Source: Rhyacichthys aspro
Taxonomy: Eukaryota; Chordata; Actinopteri; Gobiiformes; Rhyacichthyidae
DNA length: 64,000 nucleotides
NCBI GenBank assembly: GCA_036850595.1
Contig: CM072161.1
Location: 15,891,812-15,955,811 of the forward strand
Reading direction: 5' to 3'
Both the position numbers and the translations under genes were made by a program. The notes beneath the pieces were generated by a model. It searched no databases. It had not been told where the DNA came from and saw nothing but the letters and a program-made list of their open reading frames with translations. The first letter of the stretch is position 1; every line of letters begins with the position of its first letter. This document shows, piece by piece, positions 10,565-21,496 of this stretch.

Positions 10565-12972
10565 TTAAAGCCGCAAGCGGCGTCAAAGGCCCTCGCATCC
10601 CTTGCGGCTGCGGGGGGCACGTTTCCTCGGGAAGACCGCACGTCGACTCTCCTTGCAACCGCGAGAGTAAATGTCCTCGAAAGGACTTTAATTTCGCCTC
10701 CCTTTGCAACATCGGGGAGAAATGTCCTGGGCAAGACTACATTTTTTACATTGAAGGAGAGTCAGTTATAAAGACAGTCCCATTATTTGAATATCACTGT
10801 GTTCAGGTCATTAATGTGCACAAACGCTTCTTTGGGTCCAACCAAATCTGACAGTGTATGTGAAAGTTACAGGAGATTTTCTTTTTCCAAAAATGGCCTC
10901 CTCGTTAGGGGATCGATACGGCCACACCCATTAAGATATCAAAAATAAATTGATAATTTTTGTTTGCACATGTGTCTAGATGATTCTGTCCAAATTTGGA
11001 GTCTTTTCGATGAAAACCCTAGGACAAGTAGTATTTTGAATGAGGGGTGTGATTTTGGGCGTCGCATGTTCCACCCAAAATGGCGGACTTCCTTTTTGTC
11101 ATGGAGCAAAGCCATAATAATATTTTTGTTTGACTCGGTGTAAGGAATGTGTGTACCAAAGTTGGTGACTTTAGGGCAAAAAAATGTACTTTCACTTTCC
11201 ATTGGCGTAATGTATACCCATTTTTCTGGGGTGCGCTGTTGAGCCCCTTTTTATGGATTTGTATGTTAGTGGCAAAAAAATTATTACTCAGTGGTCTTGA
11301 ATTTTGGGTAAAGTTTGGTGCGGTTTAAGTGACGTTTAGGCACTCAATTTAGCGTTGAATTTATCCTCCCATTCATTTACATTGCATATTTGGAGCATTT
11401 CCATGGCAACATGGTTGTAGATAGGGGGTCATTGTGATTGGCTTTTTGTTCGGCATGACATAAGAGATGTGTGTACCAAATTTCATGTCTCTAGACCAAA
11501 CTAAATTTTTGGCCCCATTATAAATTTATAGGGGGCGCTGGAGAGCCAGTTTTGAAGACAGTCCTATCATTTGCATATCACTGTGTTCAGGTCATTAATG
11601 TGCACAAACGCTTCATTGGGTCCCACCAAATCTGACAGTGTATGTGAAAGTTACAGGAGATTTTCTTTTTCCAAAAATGGCCTCCTCGTTAGGGGCTATT
11701 TACAGCCACACCCATTAAGATATCAAAAAACCACTTGATAATTTTTGTCGGCTCATGTGTCTAGATGATTCTGACCAAATTTGGAGCCTTTTGGATGAAA
11801 ACCCTAGGACAAGTAGTGTTTTGAATGAGGGGTCCGATTTTGGGCGTTGCATGTTTCACCCAAAATGGCGGACTTCCTGTTTGTCAGCGGGCAAAGCCAT
11901 AATAATATTTTTTGTTTGCCTCGGGGAAAGGAATGTGTGTACCAAAGTTGGTGACTTTACGGCCAAAAAAATGTACTTTCACTTCCCATTGGCGTAATGT
12001 ATTTCCATTTTTCTAGGGTGCGCTGTCGAGCCCCCTTTTTATGGATTTGTATGTTAGTGGCAAAAAATATTATTGCTCAAAGGTCTTGAATTTTGGGTAA
12101 AGTTTGGTGCAGTTTCATTTACATTTAAGACCTAAATTTAGCGTTGAATTTATCCTCCCATTCATTTAAATGACATGTTTCGAGCGTTCCCATGGCAACA
12201 CAGTTGTAGATAGGGGTCATTGTGATTGGCTTTTTGATCGGCATGACATAAGGGATGTGTGTACCAAATTTCATGTCTCTAGACCAAACTAAATTTTTGG
12301 TCCCCATTATAAATTTAGAGGGGGCGCTGGAGAGCCAGTTTTGAAGCTAGCCCTATAATTTGCATATCATTGTGTTCAGGTCATGAATGTGCACAAACGC
12401 TTCATTGGGTCCAAAAAGATCCAACAATGTTTGTGAAAGTTACAGGAGATTTTATTTTTACAAAAATGGCCTCCTCGTTAGGGGCTCGTTACGACCACAC
12501 CCATCAAGATATAAAAAAACCACTTGATAATTTTTGTCGGCTCAGGTGTCTAGATGATTCTGACCAAATTTGGAGCCTTTTGGATGAAAACCCTAGGACA
12601 AGTAGTGTTTTGAATGAGGGGTGCGATTTTGGGCGTCGCATGTTTCACCCAAAATGGCGGACTTCCTGTTTGTCAGCGGGCAAAGCTATAATAATATTTT
12701 TTGTTTGCCTCGGGATAAGGAATGTGTGTACCAAAGTTGGTGGCTTTACGGCAAAAAAAAAGCACTTTCACTTCCCATTGGGCTAATGTATTTCCATTTT
12801 CCAGGGTGCGCTGTCGAGCCACCTTTTTATGGATTTTTATGCGACCCCCAAAATAAATTATTTTTCGCCGATCCTGAATTTTGGGCAAAGTTTGGTGAGT
12901 TTTTGAGCACGTTCAGGGGGTCAAATTAGGGCTGAAAGTGTCAGACAAAAAAAAATAATAATAATAATAATA
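10565..12972. repeat. Second ~2.41-kb block of the insertion (three monomers)
   Basis: Head-to-tail copy of the preceding block with the same start and end motifs and the same order of three diverged monomers. Corresponding monomers of the two blocks resemble each other more than neighbours within a block, for example the first monomers at 8351 and 10758. This indicates a higher-order duplication. Confidence 0.75.
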
Positions 12973-13819
12973 ATAATAATAATCACAGCGAAAACAATAG
13001 GCCCTCCCGGCGAATGCCTGGCTCGGGCCTAATAATGGGTAAGTAGTAAATGGCCACAAGTGACAGATGACTTGTGCAGGTCTTTAAGGCCTTGATTCGT
13101 TCTTGGGCGGCAGATATCTTTGTCAGAGCATAAGCAATGTAGCAGTAACTTACCAAGATGAACACCAGAGGGATCCAAAGAATTAATACTGGTGACAGAC
13201 CACCCATTGCACGGCTGGGGGTCACGTCATTGCAGCCGAGTCGGTAAATCGGGCCATGGTCACAGTAATAACTTTGTATAACCACAGATTCACAAAAGGA
13301 CAGTCTGGTCAGAAGACCTGCTGCTATCAATACGATAACGCAAATGCTGATCCAGAAACACACAAGAAGAGAAAACATGAATTTGAAAGTAACTCTGACG
13401 TGATAGTGAAGGGGATCTGCAATAGCAATCAATCTGTCAATGCCCAGAGTCACCAGATTAAACGACTGCATTGAAAAGAAGAAAAAGCAGAAAAACATGA
13501 ACGCTAGACAGTCGTTATAGGAAATGTGGTTATTGTTAAACAGAAAAATGTCAATAACCTTTGGCACCAAAGCACAGCTGCTGCACAAATCAGCCAATGC
13601 TAAACTAAAGACAGCTACATATTTGGGAGTTTTCAGACGATGATCCAAGATTATTACTGCCATCACAAAAGTGTTACCCACTACAGAAACAATATAGACC
13701 GTAAAGAGAAAGGCATAGTAATATTTTGCATGAGGGATCCCAATCAAACCAGTTATTACAAAATAAGGAGGACGCACAAATGTAATGTTCTTTCCAAGAG
13801 CAGAATTAAAAAACTCCAT

Positions 13820-14338
13820 TTAAGAAATTGTAAATGTCTGCTGCGCAGCGCGTCATGTAGAAACCTGTCCCTCACCCGACTCTCCTCCAACTCAGCTCTG
13901 TCTACTTTTATCTTCATTTAAACAGTGACTTCACTCTGCAACAGTCTCCAGAGGTGTGACTAGTTTGACTTTGTTTTGGGCCTTCGACTGGACTGTCACC
14001 ATGAGAAACATATTACTATAACCAGTTTATGTGAGTGTTTGGGTGGATGCTGGAGGAGTGCAAAAAGACCATCTCCTTCTCTGGACGCACCTCATCCCAT
14101 CTTATTAATTTTCATTCATTTGTATGTATGAACTATTTGTCAGTGACTGTCCTGGTCACATCTATGTCACGGCCTGTTCGTCTTGGAATGGATCCTGCTT
14201 CTGTGCTTCTCCGCGAGGTTTATTTTTTTCTGTGGCTGGGTTTGTTGAGTTTTTCCTCCCCCTGATGGAGGGTCTGAGGACAAGGATGTTGTCTTGCACC
14301 ACCTATTTGTCTATTTGCTGCCTTTTATTTTTTATTAA
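13820..14338. other. 5' flank of OR4, OR scrap and older repeat
   Basis: 13820-13980 is the subfamily-B upstream flank, matching that of OR7 (GATAAAAGTAGACAGAGC on the minus strand near 13900 is a possible TATA region). 14019-14061 holds a short OR scrap also seen at 32.2 and 35.0 kb. From about 14165 a common teleost interspersed repeat begins (landmarks GGAGGGTCTGAGGAC and GATGTTGTCTTG). Confidence 0.5.
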
Positions 14339-15275
14339 AGGTCCTATATTATACTATTTTGAACATTATACAGTGCATTTTGGATACATTTAGGTTACCA
14401 TATCACGTTTTGCAAAATGAAACACACAATATTTATCTTATACAAGCGGTTTGGATGAGCTCTCATCATGAGCCCAAAGTGAACGGTCTGATTTGGCGCC
14501 TTCACTTTAAGGCTCAGCTCTCCCGTGTTGGCTCCGCCCACTCATGACGTCACGCTAGCGCTATGAGCTGCCGCTGGAAACAGACTGAAGTAAACACGGT
14601 ACATCGTAGTAATAACTTTTTCAGCAATGGCTTTGAGAGTAACTGAGCCGTATATCTTCGACCCAGAGTCTGACTCTAAGTTCGAAGACACACACAAAGA
14701 CCTCGAAGGCTTCTACAAGATATTTCTGCTTGGTAAATGAGAAACTATTTATTGTGTATGTTTCTATGGTGTAGCCTGTAGCATAGCGCGTGTTGACTGC
14801 TTCTGTTTATCGGTGCACATGTGGAAATGACCGTACAATGCCTACTGAAGTTGAGAATGTATGCTGCCTGGAGACTCCTAAGGTAGCTGTTGTACAGTGT
14901 ATTGAAAGTAAAATAAAAGTATTGATGGTAAGTAAGCTAACACAGTAGCAGCGATGCTTCTCTGTGTCTGAGCTGCAGAGCACGGCACTTGTTGACAGTT
15001 CAGGAGAGAGGGGCAGGAGGAGTGTGGAGGAGCACTTCCTGGAGAGGTGTGGTTTATTTCACATATTGACGTCATTGGACTGTAGCTCAAACTAAATAAA
15101 TGACTTAAACATGCGCAAATGAAACAAAACACAACTTTGGGTATGTGTTTGAGGTTGAAACAACTTTATAACATGGTTAAAATCAATTTAGCATAATATG
15201 GGACCTTTAAGCCCTTTGAGGCAATTGTTATTGTGATACTGGACTATATAGATAAAATTGAATTGAACTGAAATG
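14165..15275 (+). repeat. Older teleost interspersed repeat, interrupted by a MITE
   Basis: Two halves, 14165-14338 and 15207-15275, together give the familiar fish repeat tail. It has GTTGAGTTTTTCC, GGAGGGTCTGAGGAC, GAGGCAATTGTTATTGTGAT and a TAAAATTGAATTGAA terminus. The TTAA-flanked element sits between the halves. A second fragment of the same family is at 37.87 kb. Confidence 0.5.
14339..15206. mobile_element. TTAA-target MITE, copy 1
   Basis: 868-bp element with terminal inverted repeats AGGTCCTATATTAT and ATAATATGGGACCT, flanked on both sides by TTAA. A second, 951-bp copy lies at 55401-56351 in septin intron 1. TTAA target duplication is typical of piggyBac and Kolobok elements. No transposase frame is present, so it is non-autonomous. 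Internal differences from the other copy include a deletion of about 80 bp near 14900. Confidence 0.75.
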
Positions 15276-15924
15276 AAATACAATCAATTGCAAGTATGTT
15301 TTTTTTTTCCGAACTGCTTTGATTTCTGCCCTTATGAGGAGACATCTGGATTTCAACAGAGACCAGGGCGAGGCAGTAGAGTAGAGTGAGCTTGTGAGAT
15401 TTTCTCTGACAGGTTGTAGCTTGAAGACAGAGGTTGGAGACCTTCTCAGAAAGTCTTTTGTCGACCTCCATACCTTCTCCCTTGGGCGTTAGGTTGGGAT
15501 GTCTGTTGATGGCAGTGGTGTAGCTTCCTTGAGCCTCAGAGAAAGTTACTTTGCCCTGCAAGCCAGCAGCCATGCCTCATGTTCCCACTTAATGGCTTCC
15601 TCTCCATCTTTAATCTCATCTTCTGTACCTACAGCCAACTAGGGGAAAATGCTGCTGCTGTGTCGTCAAAAACACCTCAGAAAATGTTTGAGTTAGAATC
15701 ATTACAATTCAACATCAGTCTATTAATTCCAAAGGGAAAACTGACCCTGCCAACTATACTAGTCCAAAATTGTTACTAACACACCAACCATCATATATAC
15801 ATAACATAGGTGTTTGTAGAAAATATATAGCATGCAAAGAAAATAAAGAAAGACAACAAAAGCAACAAAAAATGTTTGTGCTTCAAAGATCAATTGTTAC
15901 ATCCCCCTAAGTAATACATTTCCA
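15276..15924. other. Intergenic DNA without recognised features
   Basis: No gene is seen. Short open frames on both strands lack any familiar motif. Confidence 0.4.
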
Positions 15925-16465
15925 GTACAGATGTGTATCAGAACCAATAGACACACAAAAAAGTCACCATCTAGATTTAACTGAGCAAATAGGCAAGAGC
16001 CTCCCATTGAATAATTACTGCATGGATTATTATGCTTCAGCTGCAGAGAGTAGTTTCTCATTTCTTAAACAACCATGTCAGAAGACTAATCCTGTGGTTG
16101 TTGAAAAGATGCAAATCTGTTTCATGGGGTTCAAATTGTGAAAGAGTGGTTCAGGAGCATGACACATCATTTTTACACATGGATTGGCCACAACAAAGTC
16201 CAGACCTTAACCCCACTGAGAATCTTTGGGATGTGCTTGAGAAGACTTGGCGCAATGGTCGACTTCCCCATCATCAATACAAGATCTTGGCAAAAAATCT
16301 ATGCAACTCTAGATGGGAATAAATGTTGCAACATGCAATGTTATTTCCATCCAGAGTTGCCTGAATTTTTGCCAAGATCTTGTTTGGGAGGCTCTTGCCT
16401 ATTTGCTTTGTTAAATCTAGGTGGCGATTTTTTTTTATTTATTTATTTTTTTTGGCTGAGCAGTA
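15925..16465 (+). mobile_element. Tc1-like element relic with inverted repeats
   Basis: Inverted repeats at about 15966-16010 and 16383-16428 share AAATAGGCAAGAGCCTCCCA and the TAGATTTAAC motif. Between them a plus-strand frame (16032-16319) encodes the end of a Tc1/mariner transposase. It includes HMDWPQQSPDLNPTENLWD, which carries the last acidic residue region of the DDE catalytic core. The N-terminal DNA-binding part and the first two catalytic residues are missing, so it is an internally deleted copy. Outer boundaries are approximate. Confidence 0.7.
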
Positions 16466-19400
16466 TATAATCAATCAAAGATGACAGAGACAGATGTAAT
16501 TGTAGGAGAATTGTGTTACTGCCTTAGAGCTTCGAAGTATTGGACCACATAAGGACTGAAGAGAGTCTGGATGTCTTAAGCAGGAGAAGTTTATTACCAT
16601 CAAATACAGGCCCGGAGACAGTTGAACAGTCAACACAGCATAGTATTGAACATTCAAGTCTGGCTATGCTTTCATTGGTCAGAGCTTATAATACCTCGTA
16701 GAAGGTCAATTACGCAACCAATACAATAACAAAGAGTTGGTTTTCAGTTGTTATTCAGCTGATTAGGCTCGAGGTTGGAGACATGTTATCTGCAGGTGTC
16801 TGAGTCTATCTGTTGACAGAGCCCAAGGCTCAGGGCATTACAACCTTACCATAGATCCCAAAATTCTCTAACAGTTCCTTCCTCTTTAAACCCTTTACAA
16901 GTGGTTTTAACCTTACATAAACGCCTAAAGAGAATTTTACCATGAAAGCACACTCAGACTCTAAATGCATACTCAAATTAGTACATTTAATCAACACCAA
17001 TTTTCAATAAATCAAAGTTCAATCCATGACATTTATGCTATTACATTTGGGAAGTCTGCATTTTATAGTTTTTCAAGATTTGGATTTTATGCCTTTTTGT
17101 TTCTGCCAATTTTAGATTTCTTATGCAAACTTGAGTTTAATTCTGTAAATTTCAGACATTTTCTGCAATGTTTTCACCTGCAACCACCTGCAACGACTTC
17201 TGCCAATGCTATCTATTTTTTTAAATTAGTTTTGCTTTTAGTAAAACAATATTATTTAAAGTAACTGTTGAATAACTCACTCTTCTAAAGCAAAGGTGTT
17301 TTTTGTTACATGGTGTAAAAATAAATAAATGAATAAAAATAAAAAGAAGAAGCTTAAAAGTAGATGCTACAATTGTTGAGAATGGTATATTCAATAACAG
17401 CCTAACTGAGTTCACACAGAACCACGTGAATAAGTTAGTTCCCGATGTCACAAAATACTTTGACATATGGAGCTAAAACCCATGCACAGATAAATCTGTC
17501 CTAGCAATATAGTTAGATGAGCAAACACGTCAATAATTGAAAAAAAAAAAAATGCATTGAAGATGACGAAACTGCTCATTTAACCACTAACACAGGAACT
17601 GAAGCTTGACTTGGTGTGGGGGCCGAACTTTGAGATGGATAGATACTCAAAACAGAGCTTTTGGGTATGAGGAACTGCGTTTCCTTCTAAAAAAAGTAGG
17701 CCTCATTGAACCAGAGTCTCGTCAGTCCATCATTTGCTTTAATTCCATTCAGCTCGTGGGTGAGTAAACAATTGCCTATCAACAATAAATTTACAAGCTT
17801 CTGCTACAATACATAAACAGTAAACTTAATGAGAGCCTCTTAAAAATAGCCAAAAGGATCATGAACTATATTCTTAAAGAAAAGGTTATCAGTCACCAAT
17901 TAAAAGTTGTATAAGAGGAAAGGTAAAGGAATGCAGAGAAAATCATTTTAAAGTCACCTGCGCTGTTTGACTGTTGTGTGTTTCCTGTTTTGTGTTTGTT
18001 TGAACCTATTGACCTTGTTGATCCAAGTCTAAAGAACGAAGGGAAGTTTGTTCTAGAGACTGTGCTGGTCCCGTTGAGCTCTGCGTGAGTTCTTTGTTTT
18101 AATGCTGTGTTGTGGTTGGGTGTGTTTCGGGTCTGACAGGAGACTGTCCAGTAATGTCAGGTGTGGTGCCTGTAGTGAAGTCTGGAGCTAAAGTACTTCA
18201 CTGAGGAGGTGTGTCTGATGTTGAGAGTAGGGCTCTTAAATCATTCACATGGTAATTTACTGGTAATAATCATCCAACATGTATACAGTACAAATAAATG
18301 CAGAGGAAGGAATCACGAGAGTCAAAGACAAAAAGTCACTATTGTGACTCCAAAAATAAAAGAGAAGCCCCATATTTTTTCTTCCTGTGTGGCTCAGGTG
18401 CACATGATCCTCACATGAATAAAAAAGAAGTGGGAGCAAGAGAAGAGAATCCTGGGAGGTTCTTAGTCGAGACAATTATTATTATGACTCTTTCTAATAA
18501 AAAATATATTTGCAGTATTCAAATGTTAAACTAAACACAAAGAATGAAGAAATTCAGAGTAAACAACAGATTTAGTTTAGACTAAATATTACTAAATGTT
18601 TCTGAAACCAAAAGATAAGGAAAGTGCTAGGGAAAAGAGAAGAACAAAGCCCAGTTGTTCCTGAGGAAGGTTAAGAAGTGAAAGAAAATTCTCTAACAGT
18701 AATAAACTTTTTTTCTGCATGATTAACATAAAGTACAAAATGGAGTCACAGACTGCTGTCCCTGTTCAATAACCAAAGGCATTACAGCAATATAGCAACA
18801 TCAGATTCAACACTAGTAACTGCTAACTTGAACAAGTGTATTTTGGTTCATTTTTTAGATTAGATTATATTTACACAGACTTTGTCTAATAACATTATTG
18901 AAAAATAAAATTACAACATAAACTGCCTTGAATTTCAGTGTGTATGAACTGTAAAATAAAGAGGAAAGTAAAGGGCACATTCCTGCTTGGATGGTCTTTA
19001 ATGCGCAGAGAGATGTTTTTCAAAAACACTACACAGTCTGCCTGATGAGAGTACCAGATACACAAAGTAAATAAAATAACTAATTTAAAAGTCAGTACAG
19101 GAAGGAAACAGGGTGTACCAAGACAAAGCTCAAAACCAGTGCCATAAAAAGCTGCAAAATTCAAAGAGCATAATTCAAAGAAGAGAGCTGCCCCCTGCAT
19201 TTGAGGTGGTGGTCAATATCACACTTTAATAATTTTGCCTCCGTTATATCAGAGTCTGATTACACAGATATGAAAAAATGTTATTGGTTCAGACAAGATG
19301 TGGGGTATTCTTGGGTTTTCATAATCTTGTTGGCTGTTGTTTTTGAAAAAAAATAAATGAATTGGGCCTTTTACTGCACTGTTATGTTTCTAAACCATAC

Positions 19401-19477
19401 TGAGATATGACAGAGCATGATGCTTCCACAGCATTATAAAACAAAAAAAATTAATAAAACTTATGAAGCAGTGCATG
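16466..19477. other. Three kilobases of intergenic DNA ending in the OR3 3' flank
   Basis: No gene is recognised. Numerous short frames show no homology I can name. From about 18.78 kb the sequence loosely matches the 3' flanks of OR1 and OR2, so that part belongs to OR3. Confidence 0.45.
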
Positions 19478-20452
19478 TCACATTATTATTTTTTTGTGCT
19501 TTGGTCTGTATCTTTTGCAAATCTTTTTAATAACAGTCAGCATCTCCTCAGTTTTTAGAGAGTAAATAAAAGGATTTAGAAGAGATGGGACTGTGTGAGT
19601 CAAAGTGGAGTTGATCATACGAGCATTGGGTTGGATGTTTGAGACGTACACAGCTATGTTTGTGCTAATGAGTGGAATAAAAAAGATGGCCACAAGCATC
19701 AAGTGGGAAATACATGTTTTCAGAGCTTTGAGACGTTCTGCTCCTGATGCAGTCCTCTTCAGTGCAACAGAAATACAAATATATGTGAAAACTATTAAAA
19801 CAAAGGGGAGCAGGAGCATTATAGCTACAGCAAAGATGCTAAATCTGTAGTTTACTAATGTGCTGTTACAAGCAAGACGATACACTGGTGGATGGTCGCA
19901 GAAAAAGCTCTGAACAACCAGAGAATTACAAAAAGAAAGGCGGTTAATGAGGCCAGACAGGCTTCCTATTACACCAAGAGCAAGAAGCCAAACAAATGTC
20001 AGCATTACTGCAACAGCTGGTTTAGTCACAATACTGTGGTAGTGCAGAGGGAAACAAATCGCTATAAACCTGTCATAAGCCATTGTGACAAGTGTCCACG
20101 ACTGTACACTGCCAAAAAATAACACAAAGAACATGTAACTAATGCAAGCCTCATAGACAATGTACCTCTTTTCAAACAAAAAAGTGTCCAAGAGTTTAGG
20201 GATGAGAGCAGTGCTGCCGCACAGGTCTGTCAGAGCCAGGTTGAACACTATCATGTGTTTGGGCGTATGGAGAGCTCTGACCAGGAAGATAATCAAGAGA
20301 AGGACAACATTTCCAAAAACAGTCACAATATAAACAAAACACAGAAATATGTAGAAATAGTCCCCATGTGGAAAGTCATAAAACCCATTGATGTAAAACT
20401 GTACTGGATGAACAAAAGTAGAATTTGTACTCTCCTTTATGTCCATAATCAA
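19478..20452 (-). CDS. Odorant receptor OR3 (subfamily A), 324 aa
   Basis: Intact intronless OR whose first ~120 residues are the same as OR2. The second half diverges: MAYDRFIAICFPLHY (tyrosine as in the OR consensus), LSGLINRLSFCNSLVVQSFFCDHPPVYRLAC split over EL2, and FSIFAVAIMLLLPFVLI in TM5. TM6 KALKTCISHL and TM7 PSLLNPFIYSLKTEEM are conserved. N-glycosylation NST is at 10-12. Differences from OR1/OR2 cluster in TM4-TM6, where OR ligand pockets lie, so ligand tuning may differ. Start as for OR2. It pairs with OR5 just as OR2 pairs with OR4, evidence for block duplication. Confidence 0.94.
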   Translation of the reverse strand: MIMDIKESTNSTFVHPVQFYINGFYDFPHGDYFYIFLCFVYIVTVFGNVVLLLIIFLVRALHTPKHMIVFNLALTDLCGSTALIPKLLDTFLFEKRYIVYEACISYMFFVLFFGSVQSWTLVTMAYDRFIAICFPLHYHSIVTKPAVAVMLTFVWLLALGVIGSLSGLINRLSFCNSLVVQSFFCDHPPVYRLACNSTLVNYRFSIFAVAIMLLLPFVLIVFTYICISVALKRTASGAERLKALKTCISHLMLVAIFFIPLISTNIAVYVSNIQPNARMINSTLTHTVPSLLNPFIYSLKTEEMLTVIKKICKRYRPKHKKIIM

Positions 20453-20557
20453 TGTTAGTTTTCAAAAATGTAACAGGTAAACTTTCCAATGTAACAAAGA
20501 GTAATCAACAGCACAGTTTACCTTAGACTAAATGAACTGTGTTGAAGCTAGTAGGAC

Positions 20558-20565
20558 TATATAAT
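20558..20565 (-). promoter_or_regulatory. Candidate TATA box of OR3
   Basis: ATTATATA on the minus strand about 106-113 bp before the OR3 start, at the same place as in OR2. Confidence 0.35.
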
Positions 20566-20581
20566 TAACACCACACTGCCC

Positions 20582-20633
20582 TTGAATGACGACATATGTT
20601 AATGTCACATGGTGCTGTTGAATATGCATCAGA
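20582..20633 (-). promoter_or_regulatory. Conserved upstream module of subfamily-A ORs (OR3)
   Basis: Contains TGTCACATG and GAATATGCATCAGA, identical in order to the OR2 module. Confidence 0.35.
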
Positions 20634-20784
20634 CAAAAATGTCTGTCTTTCTCATCTAGAAGTTTTCAGTCCAGACATTGGCAGAAATCAGTAAATAATG
20701 AATAAGAATCAAATGAAGGGCCAAAGATATTGATAACTGACTACTTTTAGCCGGAGGTCTTATGTATTTTTCATGTATTTTTTC

Positions 20785-21488
20785 CAGGGATGCACTGATT
20801 TATCGGCGTAACATCGGTATTGATGAGGTTGACTGACATCGGAAGATGCGCCTATACCAGCCTACCGAAGTTATTCTGTTGTCACGTAAAGTGTATGTGC
20901 GGTGTATATGTCATTCTAGCGACTTGCTGTGTGCAAGATTTGTTCGCCTGAAATTTCAAGAGGAGGTCAAACGACAAAGAATTTCAACACAACAAATCTA
21001 ATATCACATTTACAGAAGAAACACAAGGAATATTTAAAGAGCAACCAAAAAAGACAAGAAGATGCGGAGAAGAAAGCTAATAACAACATTAAAAGTTTAT
21101 TTTAACGTTTCATGATATTTAAATTATGATAATGATAATAATAATAATTTCAAGCTCTGATTATGGTAAGTATATGTGCGCAAATATAGGCTATTTATGT
21201 GTATATATCCAATATACTTAACATTGTTTAAAAAAAAATCATTCTGAAGGTGTGGAGGCTTTTATTTTGCCGTGGCGGTGCGCCACGATCAATTACATGT
21301 AGCAGAAACCCTGTCTCCGCTGTATGTTATCCTCTTCTATGCCGCTCCAGCCTCTGGCTCTGTCAATCTCGTCATTCTTGAAGTTTTTTTCCCCAAAGGA
21401 AAAATAATGCCAGAAAATATCGGTATCGGCCATTATGTTGAATAAAATATCGGTATCGGCCTGAAATTTCCATATCGGTGCATCCCTG
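20785..21488 (+). mobile_element. Short hAT element with BED-finger remnant
   Basis: 704-bp insertion with ends CAGGGATGCACTG and CGGTGCATCCCTG, flanked by an 8-bp target duplication ATTTTTTC (20777-20784 and 21489-21496). The duplicate locus near 6111 has a single ATTTTTTC, the empty site. The 8-bp duplication and ends identify it as hAT. Inside, 20929-21100 encodes a BED zinc finger: VCKIC, then TTNLISHLQKKHKEY. The catalytic domain is absent, so it is non-autonomous. Confidence 0.85.
20929..21100 (+). pseudogene. BED-type zinc finger fragment of a hAT transposase
   Basis: Open in one plus-strand frame without an initiating ATG. Cysteine pair CKIC and the closing HLQKKH pair are spaced as in BED fingers, which bind transposon ends. 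A lysine/glutamate-rich tail follows, then a stop. It is a relic of the N-terminal DNA-binding domain and no catalytic region follows. Confidence 0.7.
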
Positions 21489-21496
21489 ATTTTTTC

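Larger units (their letters stand above)
8157..13032. mobile_element. 4.88-kb interspersed element built of six ~0.79-kb monomers
   Basis: The insertion falls between A and T of the OR4 codon region, judged by the OR5 empty site, with at most a 3-bp ambiguity (AAT). It begins TTAAAGCCGCAAGCGGCG, with a GCCGC-AA-GCGGC hairpin. It ends with an (AAT)n tract and a stem TAGGCCC...GGGCCTA, then A before the target T. The A^T target, 3' subterminal hairpin and CTAA end recall Helitrons, but the 5' end is not TC, so class is uncertain. Inside, a landmark GAGCCAG or GAGTCAG recurs at 8351, 9141, 9932, 10758, 11543 and 12332. I see no transposase or helicase frame; it is non-autonomous. Confidence 0.7.
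7993..13819 (-). pseudogene. Odorant receptor OR4 (subfamily B) split by a 4.9-kb insertion
   Basis: The coding sequence starts at 13819 (MEFFNSALGK) and runs through TM1-TM6 to AIYYLPII at about 13033. There it enters foreign DNA that adds a few false residues and a stop at 12983. The missing end, IFVYLLSGTIHPNARIIN through the TM7 motif PPMLNPAIYVLQTKEI to a TGA at 7993, lies on the far side at 7993-8156. OR5 is an uninterrupted near-identical copy and supplies the empty site. Motifs LGIDRLIAIADPLHY and three EL2 cysteines are present in the first part. The truncated 278-residue product lacks TM7 and would not be a working receptor. Confidence 0.93.

Noticed and set aside
12370..12929. Plus-strand frames inside the OR4 insertion (138 and 102 codons)
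   Set aside because: Related frames occur in some other monomers but with shifted or broken ends. Composition is that of the repeat, and no transposase or other motif is present.
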